Source: JBDKGH01 sp039798265 | GTDB taxonomy: Bacteria > Bacteroidota > Bacteroidia > Flavobacteriales_D > Sanyastnellaceae | Assembly (NCBI GenBank): GCA_039798265.1 | Contig: JBDKGH010000010.1 | Span: 1 to 47,881, forward strand | Length of the DNA stretch: 47,881 bases | Direction of reading: 5' to 3' | Part shown: positions 1 to 8,781 of the stretch, one piece after another | Numbering within the stretch: position 1 is the first letter of the stretch | Layout of the letters: every line of letters starts with the position of its first letter | Program-made: the position numbers and the translations under genes | Notes under the pieces: model-generated | The model's database searches: none | What the model was told of the DNA's origin: nothing | Seen by the model: the letters and a program-made list of their open reading frames with translations, nothing else

Positions 1-2421
1 AACGGCACTTGCGATTATACCTGCCAAGGTTGTACTGATCCTATTGCTGACAATTACAATGCAAACGCCACCATTGATAATGGTAGTTGCTATTACTACG
101 GAGAAGGCGCATCATGCTCTACTCCTATAGCCCTAACATGTACTTCAAACGTTTACACCAATTTCACTGTCGGTGTTCTCAATGATAACGTAACATCAGG
201 AGCACAAGCTTGTGGTGGTATTTCTACAGGCGGTCAACGTTGGTATGTATATGAAGCTCCCTTCTCTTCTACTGTTGTGATCAGTACAATCAACTCAATG
301 ACCAACTTCGACACATATTTGAAAGTGTACACCGGTTCTTGCGGAAACTTAACCTGCGTTGGTCAAAACGATGATGCGAGCGGTACTTTTTCTTCTCAAA
401 TTTCATTCAACGCAACAGCTGGTACTACTTACCTTATTCGTGTAGGTGGTTTCGTAAGCTTGCAAGGTACCTTCGGTCTTACCATTGATTGCGGTGGTGG
501 ATGTTTGGATCAAACAGCTTGTAACTATCAAGCCAACGCTCCATTTGATGATGGTTCATGCATCTTCGGTGCTGACTGTTATGGTTGCACTAATACAGAT
601 GCAGCGAACTACAATCCAATTCCGGTTTATGACGATGGCTCATGTGTTTATGACTTAAGCGTGCGCGTTTATCATGACTACAACGGCGATGGTGTTCATC
701 AAACCAATGAACCAGGCCTAGCTAACTGGGGTGTTCAATACACTGAATTAGGTGCCGTGGTTTACTCGAACAGCACTGGTTTGATCCATATCGACAACCT
801 TTCTGCTGCGTCTTATACACTTGAAATTTTGAACTCTACTACCAACTGGATTTCAAGTACACCAGCTATTGCTTACGCAACGCTTCCTACCAATGCCATC
901 ATCGAATTCGGATTAGTTCCTTCTACGGGTGAAGCATTCTTCGTTACAGAACCCTATCAAGGATTTTGGGATGTTATTCATTGTGAAGACGGATACGAAG
1001 CTGGTATATTCTTAAACAACGTCGGTTCTGCTAACCTCAATGGTCAGCTTACTGTAACGTGCGATCCGTTTTTCACTCCTGAAGCAGACGCCTATGGCAC
1101 AGTTGCACCGAACGTTTCTTCAGCAGGTTTTGCACAATGGGAAATCACTGACTACGAACCAGGTCAATCCGGATTGTTCTCTTTCCATATCGATGGCCCT
1201 GGTCCAGTTAACTTAGGTCAAACCTACTTGTTCGACATCAACCTTGTGTTGTATGATGCTAATGGTGTAGAGATGTACAATGAAAGTTGGGAAACCTCTC
1301 CATTCGTAGCTTGTAGCTATGACCCTAACGACAAATCAGCAACACCAGCTGGTTACGATACTGAACATTTTATTTTACCTGGTGAGCGTTTGGAATACCG
1401 TATTCGTTTCCAAAACACCGGTAACCTTCCTGCAGAAGATATCTTGATCACCGATCAGATTGATACTGATGTGTTGGATCTTTCTTCTTTCCAACCCATG
1501 TATGCTTCGGCTTCAATGTTTACTTGTCTTCATGACGATGGATTCTTGGAGTTCATATTCGAAGACATCTATCTTCCAGATAGCGTGCATAACTCAGAAG
1601 CATCACACGGATTTGTGGTATTCGCTATCAATGCGAAAAACGACCTAGCTCCTGGTACTGTCATCGCTAACACCGCTAACATTTACTTCGACGCTAACCC
1701 TGCTATTATAACCAATACTTACACGCATACCATCTTCGATTGTAACTCATTCCAAGGTGTGCCTGCAACTGTAAGTTATTGCGAAAATGAAGAGACCTCT
1801 TTATCTGCTACTCAAGATCACGTAGAAAACTACACTTGGAGAGTAAATGGTGAGTTCTTCAGTTCTATGCCTCAAATTATCCTCGATAACTTAAACGTAG
1901 GTAACCATACCCTCGAGCTTGAAGTTAGCAACCCTCTTTGCGGAGCTACTAGCGTTAGCGCTGTAACAGTAAATGCATTGCCTAGTATCGACATCACTGA
2001 ATCGGGCAGCATGCTCATCGGCCCTGCTGGTGCCTCTTGGACTTGGTACCATAACGGTGTTGAAGTAGCTACTACTCAAAACTACCAATTAACAGGAGAA
2101 GGTGGAACCTACTATGTAGTAACCACTAGCGCTGAAGGATGTACCTCAACCAGTGAAGAAATTACTGAGTTGAGCACAAACGAAATACTTACTGCAGAAT
2201 ACTCAATTTATCCTAACCCAATGAATGAAGTTGCCACTCTTAAACTAGCAGCGGGAATTCATCAGGTTGTTGTTTTCGATGCTACTGGTAAAGAAGTATT
2301 GAACTTAGGCAAACGCAGCGGATCAGTAAACCTTTCAAAAGGTGAATTGGCCGCGGGTATGTACAATGTTCAAATCACCGGTGAGCAAAAAGTTTACACT
2401 ATCCAACTAATCGTTAACTGA
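1..2421 (+). CDS. T9SS type A exported repeat protein (5' end cut by window)
   Basis: The reading frame is open from base 1, so the N-terminus lies outside the window; about 806 residues are visible. Three complete cysteine-bearing repeats of the form GCxDxxAxNYxxxAxxDDGSC are seen (starting near bases 28, 505 and 592), and the first bases look like the tail of a fourth. A beta-rich PPC-like domain lies between the first and second repeats. A DUF11/DUF7619-type domain follows, recognisable from CSYDPNDKSATPAGYDTEH (about 1315-1370) and FQNTGNLPAEDILITDQID. The last 75 residues are a T9SS type A sorting domain with YSIYPNPMNE and a GMYNVQI strand. Such proteins cross the inner membrane by Sec and the outer membrane by T9SS, to be released or surface-anchored. 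A strong hairpin terminator follows. Function beyond surface export or adhesion is inference. Confidence 0.85.
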   Translation, partial: NGTCDYTCQGCTDPIADNYNANATIDNGSCYYYGEGASCSTPIALTCTSNVYTNFTVGVLNDNVTSGAQACGGISTGGQRWYVYEAPFSSTVVISTINSMTNFDTYLKVYTGSCGNLTCVGQNDDASGTFSSQISFNATAGTTYLIRVGGFVSLQGTFGLTIDCGGGCLDQTACNYQANAPFDDGSCIFGADCYGCTNTDAANYNPIPVYDDGSCVYDLSVRVYHDYNGDGVHQTNEPGLANWGVQYTELGAVVYSNSTGLIHIDNLSAASYTLEILNSTTNWISSTPAIAYATLPTNAIIEFGLVPSTGEAFFVTEPYQGFWDVIHCEDGYEAGIFLNNVGSANLNGQLTVTCDPFFTPEADAYGTVAPNVSSAGFAQWEITDYEPGQSGLFSFHIDGPGPVNLGQTYLFDINLVLYDANGVEMYNESWETSPFVACSYDPNDKSATPAGYDTEHFILPGERLEYRIRFQNTGNLPAEDILITDQIDTDVLDLSSFQPMYASASMFTCLHDDGFLEFIFEDIYLPDSVHNSEASHGFVVFAINAKNDLAPGTVIANTANIYFDANPAIITNTYTHTIFDCNSFQGVPATVSYCENEETSLSATQDHVENYTWRVNGEFFSSMPQIILDNLNVGNHTLELEVSNPLCGATSVSAVTVNALPSIDITESGSMLIGPAGASWTWYHNGVEVATTQNYQLTGEGGTYYVVTTSAEGCTSTSEEITELSTNEILTAEYSIYPNPMNEVATLKLAAGIHQVVVFDATGKEVLNLGKRSGSVNLSKGELAAGMYNVQITGEQKVYTIQLIVN

Positions 2422-2470
2422 TGTTGTAGGTAATACCTCAACTAACTCGGAGAACTTAATCCTCCACCTG

Positions 2471-2506
2471 AGAAAGGCCGTCTAGTGCAGACGGCCTTTC
2501 TTTTTA
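2471..2506 (+). terminator. Rho-independent terminator after the T9SS protein
   Basis: A 13-bp perfect stem (AGAAAGGCCGTCT at 2471-2483 with AGACGGCCTTTCT at 2489-2501) has a 5-nt loop and is followed by a T run. It ends the plus-strand gene and separates it from the converging sensor-kinase gene. Confidence 0.9.
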
Positions 2507-2526
2507 TCTCTATTAACGAAAAAGAA

Positions 2527-5409
2527 CTAAGCTTGTTTGGGAAGTACGATTGTTACTCGGGTTCCCGATTGCTCACCCAGCAGTGATTTATCGGCAATAT
2601 CAATCGTAAAGTGATGATTTGACGCTTGCTCAAACAAGGATAAACGCTCCGCATTCATGCGCAAAGCCAACGATTGATGTCCCGGTCTTTTGTTTTTACT
2701 CGCTGCTTCTATGCCCACTCCGTTATCCTCAATAACCACTCGATAATACTCGCGATCTATAGACTCGATGCTCACCTTCAAGTAACCACCACTCGTTAGT
2801 GGGGACAAACCATGAATAACCGCATTCTCTGCATATGGTTGTAAGAGCATGGGAGGAATGGTAAAATCGTACTGATTGATAGAAGAGTCCGCGGAAATAG
2901 AAAACTCAAACAATGAAGGATGACGCATTTTTTCTAGCTGTAAATAGAGCTCTAACCGCTCTAACTCATCATGCAAAGAAACCATACCGGATTGCCAAGA
3001 TTCCAAATTCATTCTCACCAAACGCGCAAATGATACCAAGTATTCATTTGCTTCAATCGCTTTATTTGAATTGATATAGTGCTGAATAGAGTTTAGCGAA
3101 TTGAAAATGAAATGCGGATTCATATTGGCCGCAAGTGCTTGCTGACGCAATTCATTCATTTTAAGTTGAAGCACAAACTTTCTTTTTCTATTGCGATAAA
3201 TCGCTACAAAAACGATGACCAGTGTAGCCACCAAAAGAACGATCAATGCTCCCTTAAACCACCAAGTTTGGGTAAAATGAGCTTTCAATTGAATGCTCAA
3301 TGTGCTTGCTTCACCCCAGTTTCCATCTTCATCTTTCGCGCAAACTTCAAAAAGATAATCGCCAGGAGGTAGTGACCAATAATCAATATCATGCGCATTC
3401 GTTTCCACCCATTCATCATGCAATCCGATTAAGCGATAACGATACATCCCTTGTTTACCTGTGCGATAATTGAGCGAAACAAAGTCAATATGAATGTCAT
3501 CGTGAAAGGGTTCGAGTACAATACCATTCGCCATTTCCACCACCTCATTTTCACTGCGTACTTGTGTAATTTTCACCGGAAAAGAAATGGCTCTCAGACT
3601 AGGAGCTTTTGGATCCACCACCGCTAAACCTTCGTGCGTAGCGATATACAGTTTTTTCTGAAAATAAAGAATGTCATTGACTTCATTCGAAGGCAATCCC
3701 TTTTCATAACTTAAATGCTCAAAAGAATACGCACCATTGCGCTGACTAAGTCTCATTAAGCCGTTAGCGCTACCGATCCACAAACCTCCTTCACCATCCA
3801 AGCATAACGCGTCAATCATGTCTGAAGCAAGACCATTTTTTTCTTTGAACGAACTGACCTTACCGTTTTTATAAAAAAGCAATCCATCACCTCGCGTAGC
3901 AATGGCTAGTCCGCCATCAAATTCAACTATTTCGGTAATCTTCGTTTCTTTCAATGCCTCACCCAGATCAACATGGCTGGCTGTGTTTCCATTCCATTTC
4001 CAAAGTCCTTTTTCCGTGCCCAACCATAATTCACCCGTCAATGCTTCCAAAGCACAAATGGTGCGTTGCTTATACACGTCCGTTTTTACTTCCTGCCAAC
4101 CCCTTTTTTCATCATAAAAGGCTAGGCCCGTAGATAATGCAAAGAGGATTCTACCATCCTTTAAGGCTATCATACGACGTGCAGTACTTTCTGGACTTCC
4201 CAACATTTTTCCTTTGTCTTTTTTAGAAGAAAAAAGAAGAGGTTTATTTCCAGAAATTATTTTTCCAGTTGGGGTATATCCAAAATCTACGGTAACCCCA
4301 CTTTCAGGACCAAACATCAACTGTGGAATGAGTTCCTTTCCATTCAACAGATAGATCATTCCAGAAGCATCTGCTATGTAAACGTTCGATTGAAACTCTT
4401 TCACAGAGACGATGTTGCTTTGCTTCGAAACCCCATAAGCCTTCCACACTTCAACATCCAACGACGGAACGAAAAACAAACCATTATCTCTGTCACCAAA
4501 CCAATAATTACCTTGTCTATCCTGAAGAACAGTCATGATGTAATGCCCTTCAAAAAAAGTAATCGAGGCCTCTGAATTACCTTCCAAATCGAGCATCAAT
4601 TGAGCACCATTGCTATTGGTCATCCAAATGTTACCTGATCGATCCCGTTCGAGTGAAGAAAAGACATAGGGAGATTGAGAAAATTGCGTTTGAACTTTTC
4701 CGCTTTCATCAAAGAGCACCAAGCCACCAGGACCCGCAACCGCCCATTTTTTTTCATTCAAATGAATGGAACAGGCCAGCTTACAATCGCCGCTTAAACT
4801 CAACAGATAATTGATGTTATCCTGCGTTTCGATTTGATCATTTTCTTGAACATCCCCTACGTGCAGCGTCAGCAATTTTTCCCCGATGCGTCTTAAATAA
4901 TAGGTAGGTTCGCCTTCTTCAATAGGTGGTTTATATTCTTCTACTTTTTTCCCAAAGCACTTGAACAATTGAATACCCGAAAAGGTGGTAGCCCAAAGGG
5001 TATCTTTTTCATCAAAGAAAAAAGGCCCTGGAAGTCGATCGCGCAGCAGCTCTTTGATCTTGTCATTTCCTTCATAAGCGACAACCGAATCGTTCTTTAA
5101 ATAACAATACGACCCATCGTTGCACATGAACCAAATGCGACCTTGATGATCTTCATTAATCAATAAAACGTTGTTAGTAGGCAGGCCGTTTTTGGTGGTG
5201 TACACTTTAAACGAGTACCCATCAAAACGAGCAGCACCTCGATTAGTGATGGCCCAGATGTAGCCTCTGCTATCTTCAAATACACCTTGCACTTGACTGC
5301 TCGGAAGCCCGTCAACAGTAGTAAACTGTCGGTATGATGGCGAGTAATGTAACTGCGCTTGCACCTTCCAACTAAAGACACAGCACAGCAGTAGCAACAA
5401 ATAGCGCAT
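2527..5409 (-). CDS. Beta-propeller sensor histidine kinase (LytS/His_kinase family)
   Basis: This 960-residue sensor starts with a signal sequence (cleavage after VQA). Regulator-propeller (Reg_prop) blades follow, seen as repeated W-x-GT/GS-x-x-GL strings such as LWLGTEKGLWKW and LWIGSANGLMRL. A Y_Y_Y domain follows (YRYRLIGLHDEWVETN ... PPGDYLFEV), then one transmembrane helix (WWFKGALIVLLVATLVIVF). The cytoplasmic kinase belongs to the His_kinase (PF06580) class, with the phospho-acceptor motif NPHFIFNSLNSIQ (His766) and the ATP-binding box ENAVIHGL. The periplasmic propeller probably senses a ligand. The gene lies 3 bp downstream of its LytTR regulator and is surely co-transcribed with it. 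Known relatives act with LytTR regulators. The ligand cannot be read from the sequence. Confidence 0.92.
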   Translation of the reverse strand: MRYLLLLLCCVFSWKVQAQLHYSPSYRQFTTVDGLPSSQVQGVFEDSRGYIWAITNRGAARFDGYSFKVYTTKNGLPTNNVLLINEDHQGRIWFMCNDGSYCYLKNDSVVAYEGNDKIKELLRDRLPGPFFFDEKDTLWATTFSGIQLFKCFGKKVEEYKPPIEEGEPTYYLRRIGEKLLTLHVGDVQENDQIETQDNINYLLSLSGDCKLACSIHLNEKKWAVAGPGGLVLFDESGKVQTQFSQSPYVFSSLERDRSGNIWMTNSNGAQLMLDLEGNSEASITFFEGHYIMTVLQDRQGNYWFGDRDNGLFFVPSLDVEVWKAYGVSKQSNIVSVKEFQSNVYIADASGMIYLLNGKELIPQLMFGPESGVTVDFGYTPTGKIISGNKPLLFSSKKDKGKMLGSPESTARRMIALKDGRILFALSTGLAFYDEKRGWQEVKTDVYKQRTICALEALTGELWLGTEKGLWKWNGNTASHVDLGEALKETKITEIVEFDGGLAIATRGDGLLFYKNGKVSSFKEKNGLASDMIDALCLDGEGGLWIGSANGLMRLSQRNGAYSFEHLSYEKGLPSNEVNDILYFQKKLYIATHEGLAVVDPKAPSLRAISFPVKITQVRSENEVVEMANGIVLEPFHDDIHIDFVSLNYRTGKQGMYRYRLIGLHDEWVETNAHDIDYWSLPPGDYLFEVCAKDEDGNWGEASTLSIQLKAHFTQTWWFKGALIVLLVATLVIVFVAIYRNRKRKFVLQLKMNELRQQALAANMNPHFIFNSLNSIQHYINSNKAIEANEYLVSFARLVRMNLESWQSGMVSLHDELERLELYLQLEKMRHPSLFEFSISADSSINQYDFTIPPMLLQPYAENAVIHGLSPLTSGGYLKVSIESIDREYYRVVIEDNGVGIEAASKNKRPGHQSLALRMNAERLSLFEQASNHHFTIDIADKSLLGEQSGTRVTIVLPKQA

Positions 5410-5412
5410 AAA

Positions 5413-6198
5413 TCAAGGCTTAAGAAAACGTCCTTTAATCATTTCCAAAAACAAAGGCAATCTTCGTTTTGAAATACTGATTTTATATCCGTCGGTAAGT
5501 TCGGCAATTCCGCCATCTTCTCGCGAATAGGATTGTAAAAAATCCACATTGATGATGTGTGAATTGTGAATTCGAAGAAATTTTCGCGGATCGAGAATAT
5601 CCTCAAAGTGCTTTAAGGGCTTACTCGCCACTACCTTTTCACCACTCTTTAGATATATCGTGGTGTAGTTGCTATCACTTTCCAATCGCATGATTCCGCG
5701 TACCTCTTCAAATCGATATCCGAGGTAATTGGTGAGTGCAATTTTTTGTGGATTTTCTTCTTGAATGGTCGCTGCCAACAAACTCAAGGCTCCATCGTAT
5801 TCAGAAGAAAATCCCGGATTGTCCGATTTCATCTTGGCTATTTGAACCAGCTTTTCTTCCGTGGCTTGGAGTTCCTTAATGCTTATTGGTTTGAGTAAAT
5901 ACTCCACTGCGCTGGCCTTTAAAGCTTTGAGCGCATAATTTTCATACGCGGTTGCAAAAACAATGGATGGACGTGGATGAGGAAGTTTTTCCAAGAGAGA
6001 AAAACCATCTGAATCAGGCATGTGAATGTCTAAAAAAACAGCATCTGGTTTCAGTCGAGCTATGAGCTCCATTCCTTCAGCAGCATTTTCAGCCTTTCCC
6101 ACCAAATGGAGGTGAGGACAATAATTGGCAATTAGAGATGCCAGGTTTTCCCTAGCATTCTTCTCATCATCAATGATTAAACAGTTAACCTTTATCAT
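5413..6198 (-). CDS. LytTR-family response regulator
   Basis: This 261-residue protein has an N-terminal receiver domain with the acidic pair Asp10/Asp11 (LIIDDEKNARENL), phospho-acceptor Asp57 (AVFLDIHMPDSDG) and the conserved Lys in EYLLKPI. Its C-terminal LytTR DNA-binding domain is recognised by IMRLESDSNYTTIYLKSG and KFLRIHNSHIINVDFLQSY. It is the first gene of a two-gene operon with the sensor kinase. A perfect -7 box (TATCTTTG on the minus strand) lies just upstream of the ATG. Upstream of that sits a pair of direct repeats with a 21-bp period, a spacing typical of LytTR binding sites, which suggests autoregulation (inference). Confidence 0.93.
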   Translation of the reverse strand: MIKVNCLIIDDEKNARENLASLIANYCPHLHLVGKAENAAEGMELIARLKPDAVFLDIHMPDSDGFSLLEKLPHPRPSIVFATAYENYALKALKASAVEYLLKPISIKELQATEEKLVQIAKMKSDNPGFSSEYDGALSLLAATIQEENPQKIALTNYLGYRFEEVRGIMRLESDSNYTTIYLKSGEKVVASKPLKHFEDILDPRKFLRIHNSHIINVDFLQSYSREDGGIAELTDGYKISISKRRLPLFLEMIKGRFLKP

Positions 6199-6211
6199 AG
6201 TGGGCTAAACA

Positions 6212-6219
6212 CAAAGATA
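6212..6219 (-). promoter_or_regulatory. -7 promoter box for the LytTR regulator operon
   Basis: On the minus strand these bases read TATCTTTG, a full match to the Bacteroidota -7 consensus TAnnTTTG, 13 nt upstream of the start codon at 6198. No clear TTG was found at the -33 position, which fits a promoter that needs an activator. Confidence 0.6.
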
Positions 6220-6247
6220 ACGGGAGAGCACCGGTGTAGGACTTTTG

Positions 6248-6279
6248 TGAGAATTCGGGGGTGTTTTCTGAGAATTCGG
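6248..6279 (-). promoter_or_regulatory. Direct-repeat operator candidate for the LytTR regulator
   Basis: TGAGAATTCGG occurs at 6248-6258 and again at 6269-6279, a centre-to-centre distance of 21 bp, two helical turns. Relative to the -7 box at 6212-6219 the repeats sit just upstream of where the -33 region would be. LytTR proteins are known to bind paired direct repeats with about this period. Binding here is inferred. Confidence 0.5.
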
Positions 6280-6360
6280 CAGGAGCTAAAACCAAGCTCC
6301 TCAAAATCAAGCCAAAAGCCCCACTTAGTGTTAAAGATACACTTATGGCTAAAAAAGGTG

Positions 6361-6388
6361 TTGTTACGAGGGGAATCCATTATATTTG
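6361..6388 (+). promoter_or_regulatory. Bacteroidota-type promoter of pdhA
   Basis: TTG at 6361-6363 and TATATTTG at 6381-6388 (full match to TAnnTTTG) are separated by 17 bp. The start codon of pdhA follows at 6410, leaving a leader of roughly 15 nt. This box lies over an upstream in-frame TTG codon (6386), which argues that translation starts at 6410. Confidence 0.65.
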
Positions 6389-6409
6389 CTCGCTTACAAA
6401 TTAGGACAA

Positions 6410-7456
6410 ATGGCAACAGCTACAGCCAAACAGAAAAAAACCGAAGCAACCGCTTCTAAGAATATGAAAAGCCGATTCACAAAGGACACTTACATCAAGT
6501 GGTTCCGCGAAATGTTGTTGATGCGCAAATTCGAAGAGAAATGTGGTCAACTCTACATTCAGCAAAAATTTGGTGGTTTCTGTCACTTATACATTGGACA
6601 GGAAGCCGTATTGAGTGGTATGATGGAAGCTATTCGCCCCACCGACCGCGTTATTACGGCGTATCGCGACCATGCTCATCCGTTGGTAATGGGCAGCGAT
6701 CCGAAAAAAGTGATGGCGGAGCTATACGGCAAACGCACCGGTTTATCGAAAGGTAAAGGCGGTTCTATGCACATGTTCGATAAAGAGAAAAATCTCTTTG
6801 GCGGTCATGGTATCGTAGGAGCTCAAATTCCAATGGGCGCAGGTATTGCGTTTGCAGACAAATACCGTGGCGAAGACCACGTTACCGTTACCTTCTTTGG
6901 TGATGGCGCAGCCCGTCAAGGAGCCTTGTATGAAACGTTCAACATGGCCATGACATGGAAATTGCCAGCCATTTTTATCATTGAAAATAACCAATACGCT
7001 ATGGGTACTTCTATCGAACGTACCTCTAACGTTACCGATCTTTCTACTCTTGGTGCCTCTTTCGAGATGCCATCTGAAACAGTAGATGGTATGAGCCCAG
7101 AAGCTGTAACTGAAGCCATCTCACGTGCTGCTGATCGCGCTCGCGCTGGCGAAGGTCCTACCCTTCTCGACATTCGCACTTACCGCTACAAAGGACACTC
7201 AATGTCTGATCCTCAGAAGTACCGCACCAAAGAAGAAGTTGCCGAATACCAAGAAAAAGATCCAATCGAATATGTACTTCGCGTGATTCGTGAAAATAAA
7301 TATTTGTCGGAAAGTGAAATCGAGGCAATTGAACAAGACGTGAAAAACGTTGTGGAGGAATCAGTGAAATTCGCTGAAGAATCGCCACTTCCAGAAGCAC
7401 ACGAGTTGTACGAAGATGTTTACTCGCACAACGATTATCCTTACGTAAACGACTAA
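6410..7456 (+). CDS. pdhA: Pyruvate dehydrogenase E1 component, alpha subunit
   Basis: E1-alpha carries the thiamine-diphosphate-dependent decarboxylation of pyruvate in the pyruvate dehydrogenase complex, as an alpha2beta2 tetramer with PdhB. Motifs seen include YIGQEAVLSGM, the ThDP signature GDGAARQGALYETFNMA ending in IENNQYAMGTS, and the phosphorylation-loop-like YRYKGHSMSDPQKYR. The chosen ATG at 6410 follows a perfect -7 box and gives 348 residues, normal for the family. An earlier in-frame TTG at 6386 overlaps the promoter. The gene is followed after 24 bp by pdhC. The beta subunit is not here and must be encoded elsewhere, which I recall as common in Flavobacteriia. Confidence 0.95.
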   Translation: MATATAKQKKTEATASKNMKSRFTKDTYIKWFREMLLMRKFEEKCGQLYIQQKFGGFCHLYIGQEAVLSGMMEAIRPTDRVITAYRDHAHPLVMGSDPKKVMAELYGKRTGLSKGKGGSMHMFDKEKNLFGGHGIVGAQIPMGAGIAFADKYRGEDHVTVTFFGDGAARQGALYETFNMAMTWKLPAIFIIENNQYAMGTSIERTSNVTDLSTLGASFEMPSETVDGMSPEAVTEAISRAADRARAGEGPTLLDIRTYRYKGHSMSDPQKYRTKEEVAEYQEKDPIEYVLRVIRENKYLSESEIEAIEQDVKNVVEESVKFAEESPLPEAHELYEDVYSHNDYPYVND

Positions 7457-7480
7457 TTCCACCTGAATTAATAAAGCATT

Positions 7481-8707
7481 ATGGCAGAAATCATACGTAT
7501 GCCCAAGTTGAGCGACACCATGACAGAAGGTGTGGTAGCTGCTTGGCATAAAAAAGTTGGTGATAAAGTAAAAAGTGGTGAACTCTTGGCGGAAATTGAA
7601 ACCGACAAAGCCACCATGGAATTTGAATCATATAGCGACGGTGTGCTTCTTCACATCGGCGTAGAGAAAGGTAAAGGCGCACCTGTAGATTCGCTTCTTG
7701 CCATCATTGGTAAAGAAGGGGAAGACATCAAAGCTCTTATGGCTGGTGATGCTGCTCCAAGTTCTGCTCCTGCTGCTGCTCCCGTGGCAGCTCCTGTTGC
7801 TCAAGCAGCTCCTGCAGCAAAAGTAGAAGTAGCTCCTGCTTCTGCAGCCTCTTCTAACGGACGCGTAAAGGCTTCTCCTTTGGCGAAAAAAATTGCTGAA
7901 GACAAAGGGATCGATATTAATCGTGTAGCAGGTTCTGGCGATGGTGGCCGTATCGTAAAACGCGATATTGAATCATTCTCTCCAGCCGCTTCAGCACCGG
8001 CTTATTCTTCTGCCCCTGCTGGTGTAGAAAGTTATACCGAGGAAAATGTTTCGCAAATGCGCAAAACAATTGCTCGCCGTTTAGCTGAAAGTAAATTCTC
8101 TGCTCCTCACTTCTACTTAACAATGGAAGTGGATATGGACAATGCGATGGCCGCGCGTGCTGCCATTAACGCAACTGGTGAAGCGAAAATATCTTTCAAT
8201 GATATGGTTGTAAAAGCTTCTGCTTTAGCCCTTCGCAAACACCCAAAAATCAATAGCTCATGGAGAGGTGATACCATCCGCTACAATCAACACGTTCACA
8301 TTGGTGTTGCTGTTGCTGTAGAGGAAGGTCTGCTTGTTCCTGTTGTTCGCTTTGCCGACTCAAAAGGCTTTGCTCAAATTGGAGCCGAAGTAAAAGTTTT
8401 TGCAGAAAAAGCAAAATCGAAAAAACTTCAACCCGCAGATTGGGAAGGAAACACCTTTACCATTTCTAATCTTGGTATGTTCGGTATCGATGAATTCACC
8501 GCTATCGTGAATCCACCCGATGCTTGTATTCTTGCTGTAGGTGCCATCAAACAAACGCCTGTAGTGAAAAATGGCGCAGTAGTTCCAGGTAACGTGATGA
8601 AGTTGACCTTGAGCTGCGACCACCGTGTGGTGGATGGTGCATCTGGCGCTGCTTTCTTGCAAACACTGAAAGCTTATCTCGAAAACCCAGTGATGATGTT
8701 GGTATAA
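7481..8707 (+). CDS. pdhC: Pyruvate dehydrogenase E2, dihydrolipoamide acetyltransferase
   Basis: E2 transfers the acetyl group from E1 to CoA and forms the core of the pyruvate dehydrogenase complex. The 408-residue protein has one N-terminal lipoyl domain with the lipoylated Lys43 in ETDKATMEFES. An Ala/Pro-rich linker (about residues 85-125) follows, then an E3-binding domain (VKASPLAKKIAEDKGIDINR). The catalytic domain ends in the active-site motif CDHRVVDGASG (His381, Asp385). A single lipoyl domain makes it shorter than some family members. It lies 24 bp after pdhA in the same operon and is followed by a terminator. Confidence 0.95.
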   Translation: MAEIIRMPKLSDTMTEGVVAAWHKKVGDKVKSGELLAEIETDKATMEFESYSDGVLLHIGVEKGKGAPVDSLLAIIGKEGEDIKALMAGDAAPSSAPAAAPVAAPVAQAAPAAKVEVAPASAASSNGRVKASPLAKKIAEDKGIDINRVAGSGDGGRIVKRDIESFSPAASAPAYSSAPAGVESYTEENVSQMRKTIARRLAESKFSAPHFYLTMEVDMDNAMAARAAINATGEAKISFNDMVVKASALALRKHPKINSSWRGDTIRYNQHVHIGVAVAVEEGLLVPVVRFADSKGFAQIGAEVKVFAEKAKSKKLQPADWEGNTFTISNLGMFGIDEFTAIVNPPDACILAVGAIKQTPVVKNGAVVPGNVMKLTLSCDHRVVDGASGAAFLQTLKAYLENPVMMLV

Positions 8708-8727
8708 TCAACGGTCACTTGAACAAT

Positions 8728-8774
8728 AAAAAAGGGGCACCTTGGCTAAACCAAAGTGCCCCTTTTCTTTTTGC
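8728..8774. terminator. Bidirectional terminator between pdhC and the CotH-like gene
   Basis: AAAAGGGGCAC pairs with GTGCCCCTTTT, and an inner TTGG/CCAA extends the stem. A runs precede and T runs follow it, so it can serve both the plus-strand pdhC and the converging minus-strand gene ending at 8782. Confidence 0.85.
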
Positions 8775-8781
8775 GTATTGA

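Noticed and set aside
7740..7860. Low-complexity Ala/Pro codon repeat in pdhC
   Set aside because: It is the normal flexible linker after the lipoyl domain, not a genomic repeat.
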